The notes beneath the pieces are model-generated. The model saw nothing but the letters and a program-made list of their open reading frames with translations. It had not been told where the DNA came from and searched no databases. A program made the position numbers and the translations under genes. A stretch of DNA of 64,000 nt, from contig NC_077230.1 of assembly GCF_027887165.1 (NCBI RefSeq), forward strand, positions 265,675,943 through 265,739,942, in the 5' to 3' direction. Positions 1 to 12,585 of this stretch are shown piece after piece. The stretch is from Monodelphis domestica (lineage: Eukaryota; Chordata; Mammalia; Didelphimorphia; Didelphidae). Each line of letters opens with the position of its first letter. Position 1 is the stretch's first letter.

Positions 1-1068
1 AGAGAATTTGGAACTTTAAAATTATAGAAACAGTTTTTTTTTATATGTAATTGAAAAAACTGAAAGAATTTGAGAGAAAACAAGGAATGAGCAGATGAGA
101 TTGTAAAGTCACCATTGATGCTGTTGGTGAATGGAAGAGGCATGGAGGATTGGGGAAGGGCAAATGTCTTGATTTTCAATGAACTGAAGAGAGTCTGCAA
201 ATTACTGGCCCTGAAATCTATTATAATTCCTGGTAAACTTCCAAAGTATATCACTAAATGTATGGTTAGTGAACGTTTAGATAAGGATTGTAAATGACAA
301 AGAACTAGATTTGCCTCAATAAATGCTGATTGCTTCATCAGGGAAAATAAAAAAAAAGAAGCCGCACCCAAGAATTACTAGACTTGTAACCTCTTTTTCT
401 TCAGTGGCCTGTCCTTGCCTGGTCACTCAGACCTCTGGAAGCAGAAGATTCAGGAAAAATTTAATCTTCAGATGTCTAAAGGGTTATTATGTAAAAGGAG
501 AATTAGATTTGGTCTGCTTTATTCCAGAAAGTAGAAGAGGAGGGGAGAGAAAGTTACTCAGGTGTATGTACATACACAGGTAATACACATTCACATATGT
601 GTATGCACACATGCTTATGTATATGTGTGCATATACACATAATACTTATATGCTTGGGATATCCTGAACATATCATTTTATTAGTATAGAGAACTCCAGG
701 ATGAGATGAGGGAATTTTCTTTACCAAAGCAAGTTCTTTGCAACTTGTACTGTTTGAGAGTTGACTAGAGCAGAAGTATTAAACATGCAGCACTGAGATT
801 GGAATTAGAACCAGATTAAAATCTAATAGGGAAATATTTAACACAATAATTTTTGACATAAATTTGACACAAATAACAATTGGAGTTAGGCCAAAATAGA
901 ACAGGCTGCATCACAAGGAACTGGTTTTCTTAGAGATTCTTGGGTTCCGCTGTGGGAAAGGAGTGTCTCAAACAGAGAATTATCAAATTTATGAATGATC
1001 AAGTTATAGTAGAGAGGATTAGTGTTTCTGGTTGAGAGTTGGGCTAGTTAATCCTAAGAGTTTATGAT
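1..1068. other. PANX1 intron 1 (inferred), no gene seen
   Basis: AT-rich sequence without a recognisable exon or repeat family. Positions about 566-650 are an alternating purine-pyrimidine stretch rich in CA, TG and TA steps. The short open frames here match nothing I know. Confidence 0.5.
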
Positions 1069-1069
1069 T

Positions 1070-1262
1070 CAGGGGCCATGAGGTAGCTCAGTGGATAGAG
1101 AGCCAAGTCTGGAAATCAGAAGGACCTGGGTTCAAATCTGGTTTCAGCCACTTCCAACTGTGTGACCCTGGGCAAGTCCCTTGACAGCAACTGCTTTCCC
1201 CTTATTGCTCTTCTGCTTTGGAACCAATACTTAGTTATCAATTCTAAGAAAGAAGGAAAGGA
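1070..1262 (+). mobile_element. tRNA-derived marsupial SINE
   Basis: The head has an A-box-like TAGCTCAGTGG and a B-box-like GGTTCAAATCT. The body motif TGTGACCCTGGGCAAGTC follows, then the usual tail about reading and correcting pairs of AAGG. This layout is shared by many copies in the window. It is a retroposon, not a tRNA gene, because no cloverleaf continues past the head. Confidence 0.85.
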
Positions 1263-1904
1263 TAAAGCCTCATGAGTCTCACTTCTGCCTCTATCCAGCA
1301 AGATTGGTAAGAAGATATGAAACTGATTTTCTGCCCTAGTCTGAACCAGAAGATGGCACACTACCTGAGACTGAACATTCAGGAGTAGCCAGACTCAACA
1401 AACTTTCTGATAACCATATATGAGAAGGCAGACATAGTAGTTGGGTCTCTATCAAGGTAAGGGGATGCAGAACAGGCATAGGGGTTAGAGCTAGAACTAG
1501 GTCATGCTAGAACAGAACTCTTTAACCTAGGGTCCATAAACTTCTTTTAAAAAATATTTTGGTAACTGTATTTCAATGTAACTGATTTCCTTTGTTTAAA
1601 AAAAAATTATGATTCATCGATTACATGATCTTTTCCAAAATAAGAGCAAGGCTCTAGGATTCTATTTCTACCCCAACTTGCCTGAGCCAAGCTAGTCATG
1701 GACATCTTCTTTTTTCACTTTTTGCCTACCTAACACAAAGTTCTAGTTTTATTTTCCTCAAAAAAACCTTCACTAGCTAAATTAAAAGTATAAAAACCCA
1801 AACAACACAATTTCAGAAAATGGAAATTTGAGGCAATAATGTTCCTTTTCTAGTGTTTTTGGCATACTTTCCTAGAACACCTAACAACTATGCTCATCTA
1901 ACTA

Positions 1905-2010
1905 CTTTCTGAGCTAGCTGAGTAATGCAGTGGAAAGATCCTTGGATTTACGGCCAGGAGACCTGCATTTGAGTTCTTACTCTACAATTATCTATATGAC
2001 ATTTAGTGGT
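1905..2010 (+). repeat. MIR-like SINE fragment
   Basis: Weak match to the MIR/CORE-SINE head: a one-base-off tRNA-like start, then GACCTGCATTTGAGTTC and a decayed core. Only the 5' half is visible. The sequence that follows to about 2,750 is AT-rich with several AATTAATTA runs. It may contain an old antisense LTR, but I could not define its ends. Confidence 0.45.
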
Positions 2011-2759
2011 GTTTGAAAGTTGAAATGACTAAGTAACCAAAAGTTTGGTCTTCCAAACATATCAATTTATTAAGCAATGCATGACATTTGCATGACAAAT
2101 TGGGACCAGATCACCTCAGCTTGGGCTGGTCCCCAAATATGGAGGGAGAGAAGATTTTTATACATTAAAAATAATTAATCAAAGAAGAGCAATTAATTAA
2201 AATGAAACAATTAACCAGATACAAAATTAATTAATATGATTTTTAATTGGAGGAAAGATTAAAGGAAAAGGGTAAACAGGTACATTTCCCTAAAATCAGG
2301 AAATTATGTATCTCACTCCTCTCAAAACCAATCTCAATCAAAAGAACATGGAAACACAACTGATTGATTATGGGGCCAGTTTTCAGATAAGACACAAGGG
2401 TTGTCTGAGATGTAGAATTGTGAAAAAACTCCTTGCATCGATCTTTGGTTTGGATGTGGGTTTATGAGTCTCTAGGCAGCAGGGAGAGGTAGTCTAAGCT
2501 TCCCAGCCACAAAGGACTAGGTTTAAAAAAAATAACAAAAAAACCCCCACAATGATTATTTTCCCTCAATTTCTGCAACTAAATGAACTTTTCTCACAAT
2601 TGGACTAGATCCATAACTGAATAGAAACTAAGTTAATTCCAGTACTGAGTCACAAGATAGTCAGTGCTTGTTCTAAATCCCATCAATTCATTCACATTTA
2701 GCAAGATATTAGGCTCTCTGGGCCTGAGTTTTCTTTGTCTGGTATATTAAAGTCCTTTA

Positions 2760-2960
2760 CAATTTGGTTCAAATCCAACTTTTTAGCCTTATTATAGAAT
2801 TATACCCCTTCCTGAACTCTACAGTGCAGTCAAACTGGCATTCTTACTATTGCTCAAACATGATACTCCATTTCCCTTCTCTAGGCTTTTGCACTAGCAT
2901 GAAATGCTTCCCCTTCACATCCCAGCCACCTTCAGTTTCAGGCCTTTCCTAATTCTCCCA
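2760..2960 (+). repeat. L2 LINE fragment
   Basis: Pyrimidine-rich text of the L2 3' region: a 'gcttttgcac' type motif followed by short C/T-rich blocks ending in 'ggcctttcctaattc'. It is heavily decayed. The 62-aa open frame across it is not a gene. Confidence 0.5.
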
Positions 2961-2967
2961 GTCTCTA

Positions 2968-3200
2968 GCAGCAGTTTGGTGGATAGAGTGCTAGATGTGG
3001 GCCTGGAGTAAGGAAAACATGAGTAGAACCTGCTTTTAAACATTTACTAGCTATGTGATCCCTGTGCACTTAGTTTAGCACCTCTGTTTGCTTTAGTCTC
3101 TTCAAATGTGAAATGAGGATAATAGCACCTATCTCAAAAGATTGTTGTAAAGATCAAATGAGATGATATTTGTAAACTGTTTAATAAATGCTCCTTTTTT
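2968..3200 (+). repeat. CORE-SINE / MIR-type element
   Basis: tRNA-like head (GTTTGGTGGATAGAGTGC), a core with CTAGCTATGTGATCC, then the typical MIR-like 3' part (GAAATGAGGATAATAGCACC, then AAATGAGATGATATTTG and AATAAATGCT). Nearly full length and old. Confidence 0.7.
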
Positions 3201-3299
3201 TCTTCCTTTCTACTAGTGCTCACCCTCTCCCAATCACCATACATCTATTTCATATAAACCTATATGTATATAAATGAATGAAAAAAATGTAAAAAGTCA

Positions 3300-3960
3300 G
3301 AAAGTCAACACCCTTGAGTGCTTACTATATACCACGCAATGTGCTACACCTGAGGGTTACAAAGAAAAAAAACCACCCCAGTCCCTGAACTTAACTTGTT
3401 ACATTCTAGTGTTACTTGTACTTGAGTGAATGAATGAATAGGAATTTATTAAGTCAACAAATTAGCAAGCATTTATTAAACAATTGGTTACAAATAGCAA
3501 AGCAAAACATCCCCTGCTCTCCTAAGCTAATATTCTAACAGTAGGAAATAACCCATGTGAATTGGGAGAGAAGAGCCCTGTAGTCCTTACTGTGCAATAG
3601 CAAAGCAAGTGGTCATCTTTAATGTGTTTTCCACTAGGAGGAAAATCATATCCATCTCTCATGCTGAACCATTTGACAGTGCCAAGGATTTTGTTGTGAC
3701 AGAAACTCTTTTATGGGCCTTGAGCAACTGTTGACTCCATACACCCCAACGGAATCTGAGCTTTTTTAAAGGCAGGGACTGTTTCACTTTTGTGTAGGTA
3801 TTACCAATACCTAGCATAATGCCACTTGTATAATAGGTTTTTAATGAATGCATGCTGATTGACTGATTACAAAAATGAGGGGAATGGAATTGGAACAGAT
3901 TGTCATAAGATCCCTTCCAGTTCTAAACCTTATCATTCTAGGATCCTAGCAGGACTCTCT
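3300..3960 (+). repeat. Cluster of old LINE/SINE remnants
   Basis: Around 3,310-3,540 are copies of a repeat with 'gagtgcttactatatacca' and 'gcatttattaa' motifs. Around 3,765-3,870 is an L2 3' end (GGCAGGGACTG, then a tail ending GCTGATTGACTGA). Around 3,875-3,950 is a MIR 3' piece (GATCCCTTCCAGTTCTAAA). No gene is seen. Confidence 0.45.
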
Positions 3961-4204
3961 GCTTTCAATTCATCTTCATAAGGCTGGCTGCCATAAGAAT
4001 CTTCCTAAGGCAGAGAGCAGCCCAAATCATTCTCTGGTCAAATGTCTTCAGGGACTTTCTACATGATTCCTTCTCCTAAAATTTTAAGACCTCTCCAATC
4101 TTGATTCAAGCTATCTTGTCAACTTTAATTTACATTAGTCCCCTTTGCTCTAGTCAAGCAATCTAGTGTAAGCTATTCCTAAAGTCCAACTCTCATCTCC
4201 CCAA

Positions 4205-4245
4205 GACACTCTCGGTCTCTCTCGGTCTCTCTCTCGGTCTCTCTC

Positions 4246-4316
<71 letters not shown>
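4205..4316. repeat. (TC)n microsatellite with CGGTCTCTCT variants
   Basis: A pure CT run of about 70 bases is preceded by four spaced copies of a CGG-containing variant unit (CGGTCTCTCT). The variant units suggest stepwise local duplication. A CCCCCC run closes the tract. Confidence 0.95.
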
Positions 4317-4317
<1 letters not shown>

Positions 4318-4734
4318 CCCAATACGTCAACAGATAACATAACATCTTACTCTTCATATACATAGTATATGCACGAAGGTGTTTAATTGGAATTTTGTAC
4401 CCTTAAACTACATTTCCCAGCATTCCTCTTTCATCCTCACATTATATCCTTACATTTTGAAGATAAGTTTCTGTAACTATACCCTCTCTTGCTTTCCTCC
4501 AGCTTTGGTGGTCTGGATAGACTGCTCTTTACTAATGGTTTTACTTTCCTCTACTTCAAGTGATTATTAATAAGTCTTATAAAAATATAATACTTTGGAG
4601 TATTGGATATTAATTTTAAATCTTACAAAGGGAACTAATATACATATAGAATATATGTATATGTTTGTGTGTATTATATACATATATGTATACAGAGGTA
4701 TGCAATATGTTCTGTTATATATTACACAATATTT

Positions 4735-4736
<2 letters not shown>

Positions 4737-4766
<30 letters not shown>
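4737..4766. repeat. (GT)n microsatellite
   Basis: About 15 perfect GT units, flanked by TATA-rich sequence at 4,640-4,730. Confidence 0.95.
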
Positions 4767-4771
<5 letters not shown>

Positions 4772-4959
4772 CCAACCTAGAATGGCCTTACCTAACTATG
4801 GGATCCTAATTTCAGACTAGGAAGGAGCCTTATGGATCACAGAATCCTAGTTTTAGAGTAGGAAGGGACCTTAACAGCCACCTGTCCAACTCTCTCACAT
4901 CATTACTTTTCCCAGTAAGGACAAGCCAGTCAATTGACCTATGATTTGAATTATAATTT

Positions 4960-5135
4960 ACACTTACTTTCCTTTTAATAACTCTCCTGTCTGGCTACCA
5001 CACCTCATTATCTATCTGCTCTCTTCTTTGAATATAAGCTCCTGGAGGACAAAGACTGTGCTGTATGTTTGTATTTGCATCCCTACTGCTTAGCAAAGTG
5101 CATGTAGCACATACTAAGTATTTTTCCCTTTACCC
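4960..5135 (+). repeat. L2 LINE 3' end
   Basis: Shows the L2 3'-end layout: TATAAGCTCCTGGAGGACAA, 'tgtttgtatttgcatccc', then a decayed copy of the tail that usually reads about cacatagtaggtgc. Next to it, at 4,790-4,935, is another old repeat with CAGAATCCTAG and GGAAGGGACCTTA motifs. Confidence 0.6.
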
Positions 5136-5231
5136 ATTGACTCATTGAATATATCAATATATACAGGTAAAAAAAAATATTGATGAAGAACGCAGCTGGG
5201 TGGGCAGTCCATTTAATTAACTGTCCTGTAT

Positions 5232-5825
5232 TGTTAAGAGTTTTCTTAATTTCTTCCTTTTTCTCTTTAAGAGGCAAGGGAGCAAAAATATTTCTGAGTA
5301 GGAGCCCCCCTGCTGTGCAGACTGTCAGTTGGTGACAGTTAGGAGGGTGTGGCTAAGAATTGGTAGGTAAATTGCAGGCAGTTGAAAGGGGCTTTTGTCT
5401 CTGGGTCCCCTGGAGATCAGAGGTGTCTGTCTGTGTCTCTGAAAAAAACTGGCAGCTGGAAAAATAACTGACAGTGGAAAAAGAGAAAAGGATTTAAGGA
5501 GGTAGAGGGTGGCTAATGTTTATTGATTAACTTAGATTGGTAGTTAGATAGTGGGTATATTATTAGATAGACAAAGTAGGTAGATAGGCTGGACCTGCCC
5601 TGGTAGAAGACACTGCCCTCAAAGGCAGATAGATATAGGGTTTTTTTTTTTTAGAAAATTTTAGTTAGGATTAGGATCTTAGGTATAGGTATAAGAGTCC
5701 TCTCACTTCCCTCCTTTCTATTTCCTACCTGAACTTTCCTCAAAATAAACTAATTGTTTTATGTTTTACCAAACTGTTCTCTTGACTTTTTTTCAAACTC
5801 CTACCCCAAAATTTAACCCTTCACA
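5232..5825 (+). repeat. 5' LTR of the ERV
   Basis: Direct partner of 12,586-13,173. It runs from TGTTAAG to TTCACA. AATAAA lies at about 5,744-5,749, near the 3' end as in an R/U5 arrangement. A TGG-starting stretch just after the LTR (about 5,829 onward) is where a primer-binding site would lie. The tRNA used could not be identified by eye. Confidence 0.9.
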
Positions 5826-6479
5826 CCCTGGTGAGTCAGCTAGGAGTTTGATTAATCTATTAATTTTCTATTCCTTATCAATAATAGGAACAAGTAAAGG
5901 TGTAATCATGGTGCTAGATATCATCCTACAGGTAGTAAAGGGGGTGGCTCCAAGTTACCACAGACAACTCCCAGTTCCTGGGACCTTAACTCTCACTGTT
6001 TTTTATTGTCTCCGGTTAGTACCACTTATGGGAATATTTGTGCTGTCCTCATTGTTTCAAGGGTATCTATTGTATCAAGTATTTAGTTTAATCCTTACTA
6101 AGAAAAGGAAACAACTAAAAGAGAGATTAATGGAGATTAGAGTTGTATATCTTGAGGATTAACTAAAACTGTTGCACACCAAAATGAAATTATCTCTAAA
6201 ATTAAAGATAATATCTCTCAATTGACTAAAACTATTGGCCAACAAAATAAAACTATCTCTTAAGTTGTTCAACTTAAAGATACTATCTCTCAAATGGCTA
6301 AAATTATAATGCAACAAAATGACCCTACCTACCTCTCTTACTGTTTCTAATTCTCCAAGGCAGATAAAAAAGAGTTAGTAACTACTAGGCACCACAGACT
6401 ATTTACCCATCAGGATATGAAGCCATTTAAGCACAGCATTCCTTCTTTTGAGGAAGAGCCCATAGCTGTGATTTTTTTT

Positions 6480-7350
6480 AAAAGCTAGAAACTATATGCC
6501 ATCAATTTGATCCAACCTGGGTTGAATTTGAATATCTTCTAGATGAGTTACTAACTAAAAAGGAAAAGGATAAAGTTATCCGGCTTACTAATGAGGAGTG
6601 GAGCGCAGTTCACTGGCCTGAGAATGACCCTCATTTGGACTTTAAAAATGAAAGGGACTATGCAATATTGTGCCAAGCTAGGGAGGCAGTTCTTAATGCA
6701 ATGAGAGCTTGTTCAGATAGACCTGGTACTTGGACAAATTTTGAAAAGCTAACGCTAGAGACAGGAGAAAATCCCTCCCAGTTCATGCACAAACTTATAG
6801 AACTAGGAGGAAGATACATAGACATAGAATTGAACAGAAAAAGAGACATTAGACAATTGAAAAGGCAGTTTGTAAAAAATTGTTGCAAAGTAGTCATTTA
6901 CTATTTCAAAACTGGTTGCCCTAACTGGATGAATATGGACCTTGATGAATTAAGGAGAGTGGCAGTTTATGTTTATAATGGGCATGAAATGAAAGATGCC
7001 AATGATAGTGATTTGATGGATGTATTTAGAAAGGAGATAAAAGTTTTAAAGGAAAAAAATTTAAAGGCTTGAAATAGGAGATGCAAATTTTGAGTTAGCT
7101 ATGGCTCCAGTTCGAGAATATACAACCCAAAGAGAATATACAAACCAGAGACCAACTTGTTACTTATACAGAAAAAGGGGATACCCAATGATAAATTGCA
7201 GATGCTGGAATCAAATATTCAGGAATTTTAGGAATAATTGTGGGAACTTTAGGAATAACTATTCTAGGAACAAAAACAATTTTAGAAATAATAACAATAA
7301 AAACAATTTCTGAGATAACAATTTTAGAAACTATGGGAATGATAGAAACA
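6480..7350 (+). pseudogene. ERV gag-like remnant
   Basis: Translated sequence has the feel of a gammaretroviral capsid C-terminal region: a charged helical stretch followed by a conserved-looking 'F..KL..ETGENPSQF' pattern. Downstream is a nucleocapsid-like part with a degenerate zinc knuckle (about 7,157-7,200) and an Asn/Arg-rich tail (about 7,200-7,310). It is a fossil and is not expected to make protein. Confidence 0.65.
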
Positions 7351-7589
7351 GTAACCAAAATGAGGCAAATGACTTGTTACAATATATCCTTAATGAGGCA
7401 CATCCATGTCCTAGCCAAAATGTAAATCCTCCTCAACTAGAGGAATCTCAGAGGGGTGCACATGGACCTTTATGAAGGTTTGCCAAGGGGAGAAAGGACT
7501 CTGGAATCAAATAGTGAAACATTTGATTTCCCAGATACAGATATAATTTCCCCAGTCATCCCAATCAATTCTCCCCTAGATAATAATGA

Positions 7590-7900
7590 ACACATGTGAC
7601 ACTGAAAATAGGTAATACATTATATAATTGTCTTCTAGATACTGGGGCATCAAGATCTGTGCTAATGAGTACACCTGATCCTAATTGTAATTCCATTAGC
7701 TCTATTAGTATTGCTGGAGTGTCCAGAACATCTTTGGAAGTCCAAAAGCTTTTACCACAAATGGTGTCTGTGGGACCTTTATCTACGGAGCATTCGTTCC
7801 TTTTAATGCCTAACTCCCTTATGAATTTATTAGGGAGAGATCTGTTGTGCAAATTAAAAGCCACGATGATATGTACTCAAAATGGTGATATTACATTAGA
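7590..7900 (+). pseudogene. ERV protease remnant
   Basis: The retroviral aspartic protease signature LLDTGAS is present at about 7,628-7,650. A 'LLGRDLL' motif near 7,828 marks the usual C-terminal part of the fold. Decayed fossil. Confidence 0.75.
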
Positions 7901-8089
7901 ACTACTTGAAGAATTTCTAAATTTGTTCCCAGTACTCTTTTTAAATAATCAGGAGATGGATAAAACTCCAACCTTCAAAAATACCAACAGATATACCCAA
8001 ATCTCTCTGGGCTACATCTTCTACCAATGTAGGCCTACTTAAATCAGCGGTTTCAGTTCAAATTAGAATGAGAGGTGGTCCACCTCCAT

Positions 8090-9560
8090 CTATTCTGCAA
8101 AATCCATTATCAAAAGAAGCAATTGAGGAAATTACTCCAGTGATAAATTCTTTTATCAAACAGAAAATAATAATCCCCTGCAAATCTGAATAAAATACAT
8201 CTATCTTGCCTACTAAAAAATCAAAATTATATGAAAATGGAAAACTGGTCTATCAATTTGCCCAAGATTTAAGGGATATTAATAATCACATCATCAAAAG
8301 ACATCCTGTTGTTCCAAGTCCATCAACTATTATTTCTTCTATTCCTAGTACTGCTAAATATTTCACAGTAATAGATCTGTGCTCTGTCTTTTTTTCAATT
8401 CCCATCCATGAAGATTCCCAAAACATATTGTATTCACATGGAAATGGTGTCAATATATATAGTGCCATCTGCCTTGAGGTTACATAGAAAGTCCAACTTT
8501 ATTTTCCCAAATTTTGACACAAGATTTGGCAAATATTGAGTTTAAGGAGAGCTGTTTAATATCTTTTTGTGGATGATTTGCTCTTGGCCTCACCAAATGC
8601 TAAAGCATGCCAAGAAGATAGTAAATATCTCCTGTTAGTTATATAAAAGAGGACACAAAATCTCAAAAGCAAAGGTTCAATGGTATCTCCCCAAAATGGA
8701 ATACTTAGGATTTGTTTTATCTGAAGGTTTGCATTTATTTCTCCTAAACATAATGGAGATATCAAAAAACTGAGTGCTCCATCCACTAAAAGACAACTAA
8801 GAGCAATTTTGGGAACTACAGGGTTTTGCAGGCAATGGATTCCTTGCTATGAAGAAATCGCCAAACTTCTTATAGTACTAATGAAGGATGTAGTCACTGA
8901 ACCACTTAAGTTGGATGCAGAACACCTAGAAGCACTTACTAAATTAAAGCAGGCAATTTTATCTGCCCTTGCTCTAGGCATCACAGATTACAAAAAAACA
9001 TTCACTCTGCACTTACATGAATGAAGAAGAGCAGCCTCATGTGTGTTAACACAAGCTTTAGGGCCTGGTCAGCTTCCTATTGCATATTATTCAGCTCAAT
9101 TAAACCCAATAGCTTCCGGAGTACCACCATGCCTCAGAGGTGTCCTGCATTAGCTCTGCTAGTAACAAAATCTGCAGACTTGGTGTTGGGATGTCCACTA
9201 ACAATAATGCCCACATGAAGTAGAAGCATTACTGCTAAGATATAGAACACAGGCATTCTCAGGCCAAAGGCTTACAAGATATGAAATAACTTTATTAGGC
9301 AATAAACATCACTTTAAAATGCTTCACAACACTCAACCCTGCTACATTGCTTCCAGATTTATCAATCATAAGAGAACCATTGCATAGTTGCAAATCATTA
9401 GTGTCTATGGCAGAAAAACCTCATGAAAATCTCCCAGACCCTCCATTAGTAAATGCAGATCTAATTTTGCTTCCTTTAATGAGAGATGGTATACATTACA
9501 CTGGAGCAACTATAGTCACAGCATTTGAAACTCTGTGGTCACCTTCACTTCCATCAAATC
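8090..9560 (+). pseudogene. ERV reverse transcriptase remnant
   Basis: Class I ERV reverse transcriptase text is visible: 'QDLRDIN' near 8,260, 'HPVVPSP' near 8,305 and 'FTVIDL' near 8,360. Connection-domain-like text continues to about 9,560, where a nested LTR interrupts the element. Decayed fossil. Confidence 0.75.
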
Positions 9561-9567
9561 TAAGTGT

Positions 9568-10378
9568 TGTAATGAGGGAAGGAGAGAAATGGGGTGCAAA
9601 CAGGTAACAGAGAAGATTTTGCAAAGAGAGAAGTGTGCTGGACGGGACTGCGTGCTATAGAATTGATGAAGTTGAATTCTGGAATGTAGGGAACAGATAA
9701 AAATGAGCATCAGCAGGGACTAGGGCTGTCTCCTTGAGCTGGAACTTCCTCTATCTCTGTAAACTGAGGAAGTTTTGGTTTCCTATCACTTGAACAACTC
9801 TGGTGTTCCTGTCTGGAGAAATCCTTCATCCCTTGATATCCAACAGTGTTTCCCACCTACTGAGAAAGTGTTCCCAGCTGCTCTGAAGATCTATGACCAA
9901 CAAGCCAATAAAACTGTCTATAATAGGAAGGCCAAAGCCAGCTTAGGCCTAACCCTACTTGGGGTGAACTCTAACATAAAGAATTCACCCAGAAACTACT
10001 CTGAGGACCTGTTTAACTTACCAAAAATTATCTGGGAGGATTAATAGAGTCAGGTAGTCAGATAGCCAGGAAATTTAGACTGACAGAGTAGGGATTTAAG
10101 GAGCTTGGAAGAAAAACAAAAGAAATCCCCTTGTGAGGGTTGTAGAAGGTGGGAAATTAGCTAGACCCCTTAGTTTTAGGGTATCCAAATTCCTTAATCC
10201 TTCCCTCTATCTTACCATGTTTTTAAAAAAACTCCTGTCTTGCTTTGAGAGTTTGAGCAGCTCACTGGCCCTGTGAAGAGTGTTACAGGCCCCTTCCCTG
10301 TGGGGTACCAAGGAACCAACTAAATCTTGGTATCTTACCATTATCAACACCAACCATCAATAATATCCACATATTTCA
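9568..10378 (+). mobile_element. Solo LTR nested inside the ERV
   Basis: This 811-bp block interrupts the ERV pol region and has no pol similarity. It starts TGTAATGAGGG and ends ATATTTCA (TG...CA), with near-matching 4-bp flanks (GTGT and GTGC). An AATAAA lies at about 9,907. No internal retroviral region accompanies it. The family is not recognised and the boundaries are good to a few bases. It must be younger than the host ERV. Confidence 0.6.
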
Positions 10379-11600
10379 GTGCTCAATGTACAGAATTAAA
10401 AGCTTAAAATCAGCCTGTGTAATTGCAAGAAACAAAAAGGCAACAATATATACTGATTCAAAAAATGCCATGGGACTATGTCATGCTATGGGTACCCTTT
10501 GGCTTCAAAGAAGTTTCTTAACATCAGCTGACAAAATCATTGCGAGTGCAAAAATTATAAATGAAGTTCTTGCAGCTCTACAACTACCTGAAACACTGAC
10601 TGTCGTATATTGCTCTGAACACACAGGAGGGACTGCCTTTATTTAGAAAGGAAACCACTGAGCAGATGTTGTTGCAAAACTCACTGCTATAGAAGGCCCT
10701 GAATTGATTTTAAATTCAACAATCATTAATGAATCAGATCTATCCCTGGTATACAATGAAAAAGAGGTTAAAAGGGGGAAACAAAAATTTAAGGTTAAAC
10801 AAATTAATGGTGTATAGGTGGCATCAAAAGGAAAACCAATACTTCCTAGAACTTTTTATCAACAAATTTGCCAATCTATTCATAAAAATGGTCATTTTGG
10901 AACACCAAGCATTGTAGATTCAATAAAGAAAGTATAGATATTCCCTGGCATAACAAATATCTCCTCAAAAGTATGTGCAGCTTGTGCAACTTGCTAAGCC
11001 TTTAACCAACACAGCTTCCAAGGAAAAGCATTTGGGGGATGTCCTTTAGCCTACACACCATTTGAATATCTCCAAATTGACTTTATAGCAATGCCTAAAG
11101 CTGGAAATGACAAATTTTGTTTAGTTATAGTAAACCATCTAACAAGATGGCTGGAAGTATTTCTAACTGAAAGAGCCACATCAGCGTTTGTAGCCAAAAT
11201 ATTATTAAAAGAAATAATGCCTCGATTTGGGTTACCAGCAAGAATTGATTCAGACAGAGGAACACATTTTTCAGATTCAGTTTTAGCACAAATATATTCA
11301 TGCCTAGGTATGACACCAAAATTTCATGTGCCATACTACTCACAGAGCTCAGGACAAATAGAGAGAATGAATAGGGAATTAAACGCAATGATAGGCAAAT
11401 TATGTACTGAGACTCATTTGAAATGGCCAGATGCTCTACAGTTAGCATTATTCTACTTGCAAAGTAGATCAAGGGGAGATCTACATATCTCACCATTTGA
11501 GATGCTATTTGTTCATCCTCCTATTCATGCAAAACCATTTAACCCTGTATACACATCATTGTTAGGAAGAGATACAACTATTGCTACATATATAAAAGAT
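10379..11600 (+). pseudogene. ERV RNase H and integrase remnant
   Basis: RNase H text with 'IYTDSKNA' lies at about 10,447-10,470. Integrase text from about 11,050 to 11,520 includes 'DSDRGTHF' near 11,250, 'PYYSQSSGQIERMN' near 11,330-11,375 and a late 'SPFEMLF' near 11,490, the order expected for a gammaretroviral integrase core. Decayed fossil. Confidence 0.75.
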
Positions 11601-11929
11601 CTACAAAACAAGATAAAAGAACTTCATGAGTCAGGAGCAAGTGCAAGCTGGACCTATAGACTTTTCTCTTCAGGATTTGAATCCTGGAGATACAGTTTAT
11701 ATAAAGAGCTTTCAGCAAACAGGAGCAACCCAACTGGCTTGGGAAGGTCCATTCTAAGTACCTTTAACAACCCCTACAGCAACCAAGAAAGGAAAAGGGG
11801 CATCATGGATCCATTGTTCCCATGTGAAAAGAGTACCTGTCATCAAAGAAGATTCATTGCATGCATCAAGAAGAAGACTACAAAGACAACTACACATTAT
11901 TTTCAGACATTGAACTGCTGAACTTATAT

Positions 11930-12585
11930 TTTACTATTCAATAAAAAGGTTTGACTTTCTTATAAAGGTTTAATTTTAAAATAGAATAGTAATATTCAAT
12001 AGTAAGTATAATTTATGATGATATTTTATGCTATATTATAGGATTTAGGATTTCTATGTAGAAATAATTATTATTAACATACTTTTTTAAGATTATAAAA
12101 AAGTTATAGATATAATATACTTTTATAGAAAAAGTTAAAATTAACTAAATGATACATAAATGGTAAAGTGTTATAAAATGTTGTAAGTGTTGATCAACAC
12201 CCACTTTGGGGGGGGGCATATTATATCCACCTCAGGGGGGATATTATAGGTATATAATGTATGTAATGTATATATAAGTTTCTTGTATTTTTTTGTACAT
12301 AATAACTATGAGGTAAATTTGTATTAATAACTTTAGGTTTTTATTTCTGTAGAGTATAATAAGAATAGGTTTTTATTTCTGTAGACTATGGTAAGAATTG
12401 TGTGATTCTGTAACTGTAAATATTTGTAATTGTATATTATTTGAGACTTGCATGTTGCAAGATTTGCTTTGCTTTCTTTCTCTCTCTCTCTTCACTTCTT
12501 CTTGTTACTAATATAGAGTATAGGATAGTTTTGTTTGAAAGATCCATTGCGGAGACTGGTCTCCCAACAGATCTCAGGGGAAATA
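11930..12585 (+). other. ERV 3' internal region, no envelope recognised
   Basis: AT-rich non-coding sequence between the integrase remnant and the 3' LTR. It ends with a purine-rich stretch, CTCAGGGGAAATA, directly before TGTTAAG, as expected for a polypurine tract. The same kind of junction is seen at 29,950-29,990. Confidence 0.6.

Noticed and set aside
1070-1150. tRNA gene, from A-box and B-box motifs
   Set aside because: The motifs belong to the head of a dispersed SINE. The same head recurs many times and no full cloverleaf is present.
2010-2750. Antisense solo LTR
   Set aside because: Composition is LTR-like, but no TG...CA ends, target duplication or partner copy could be defined.
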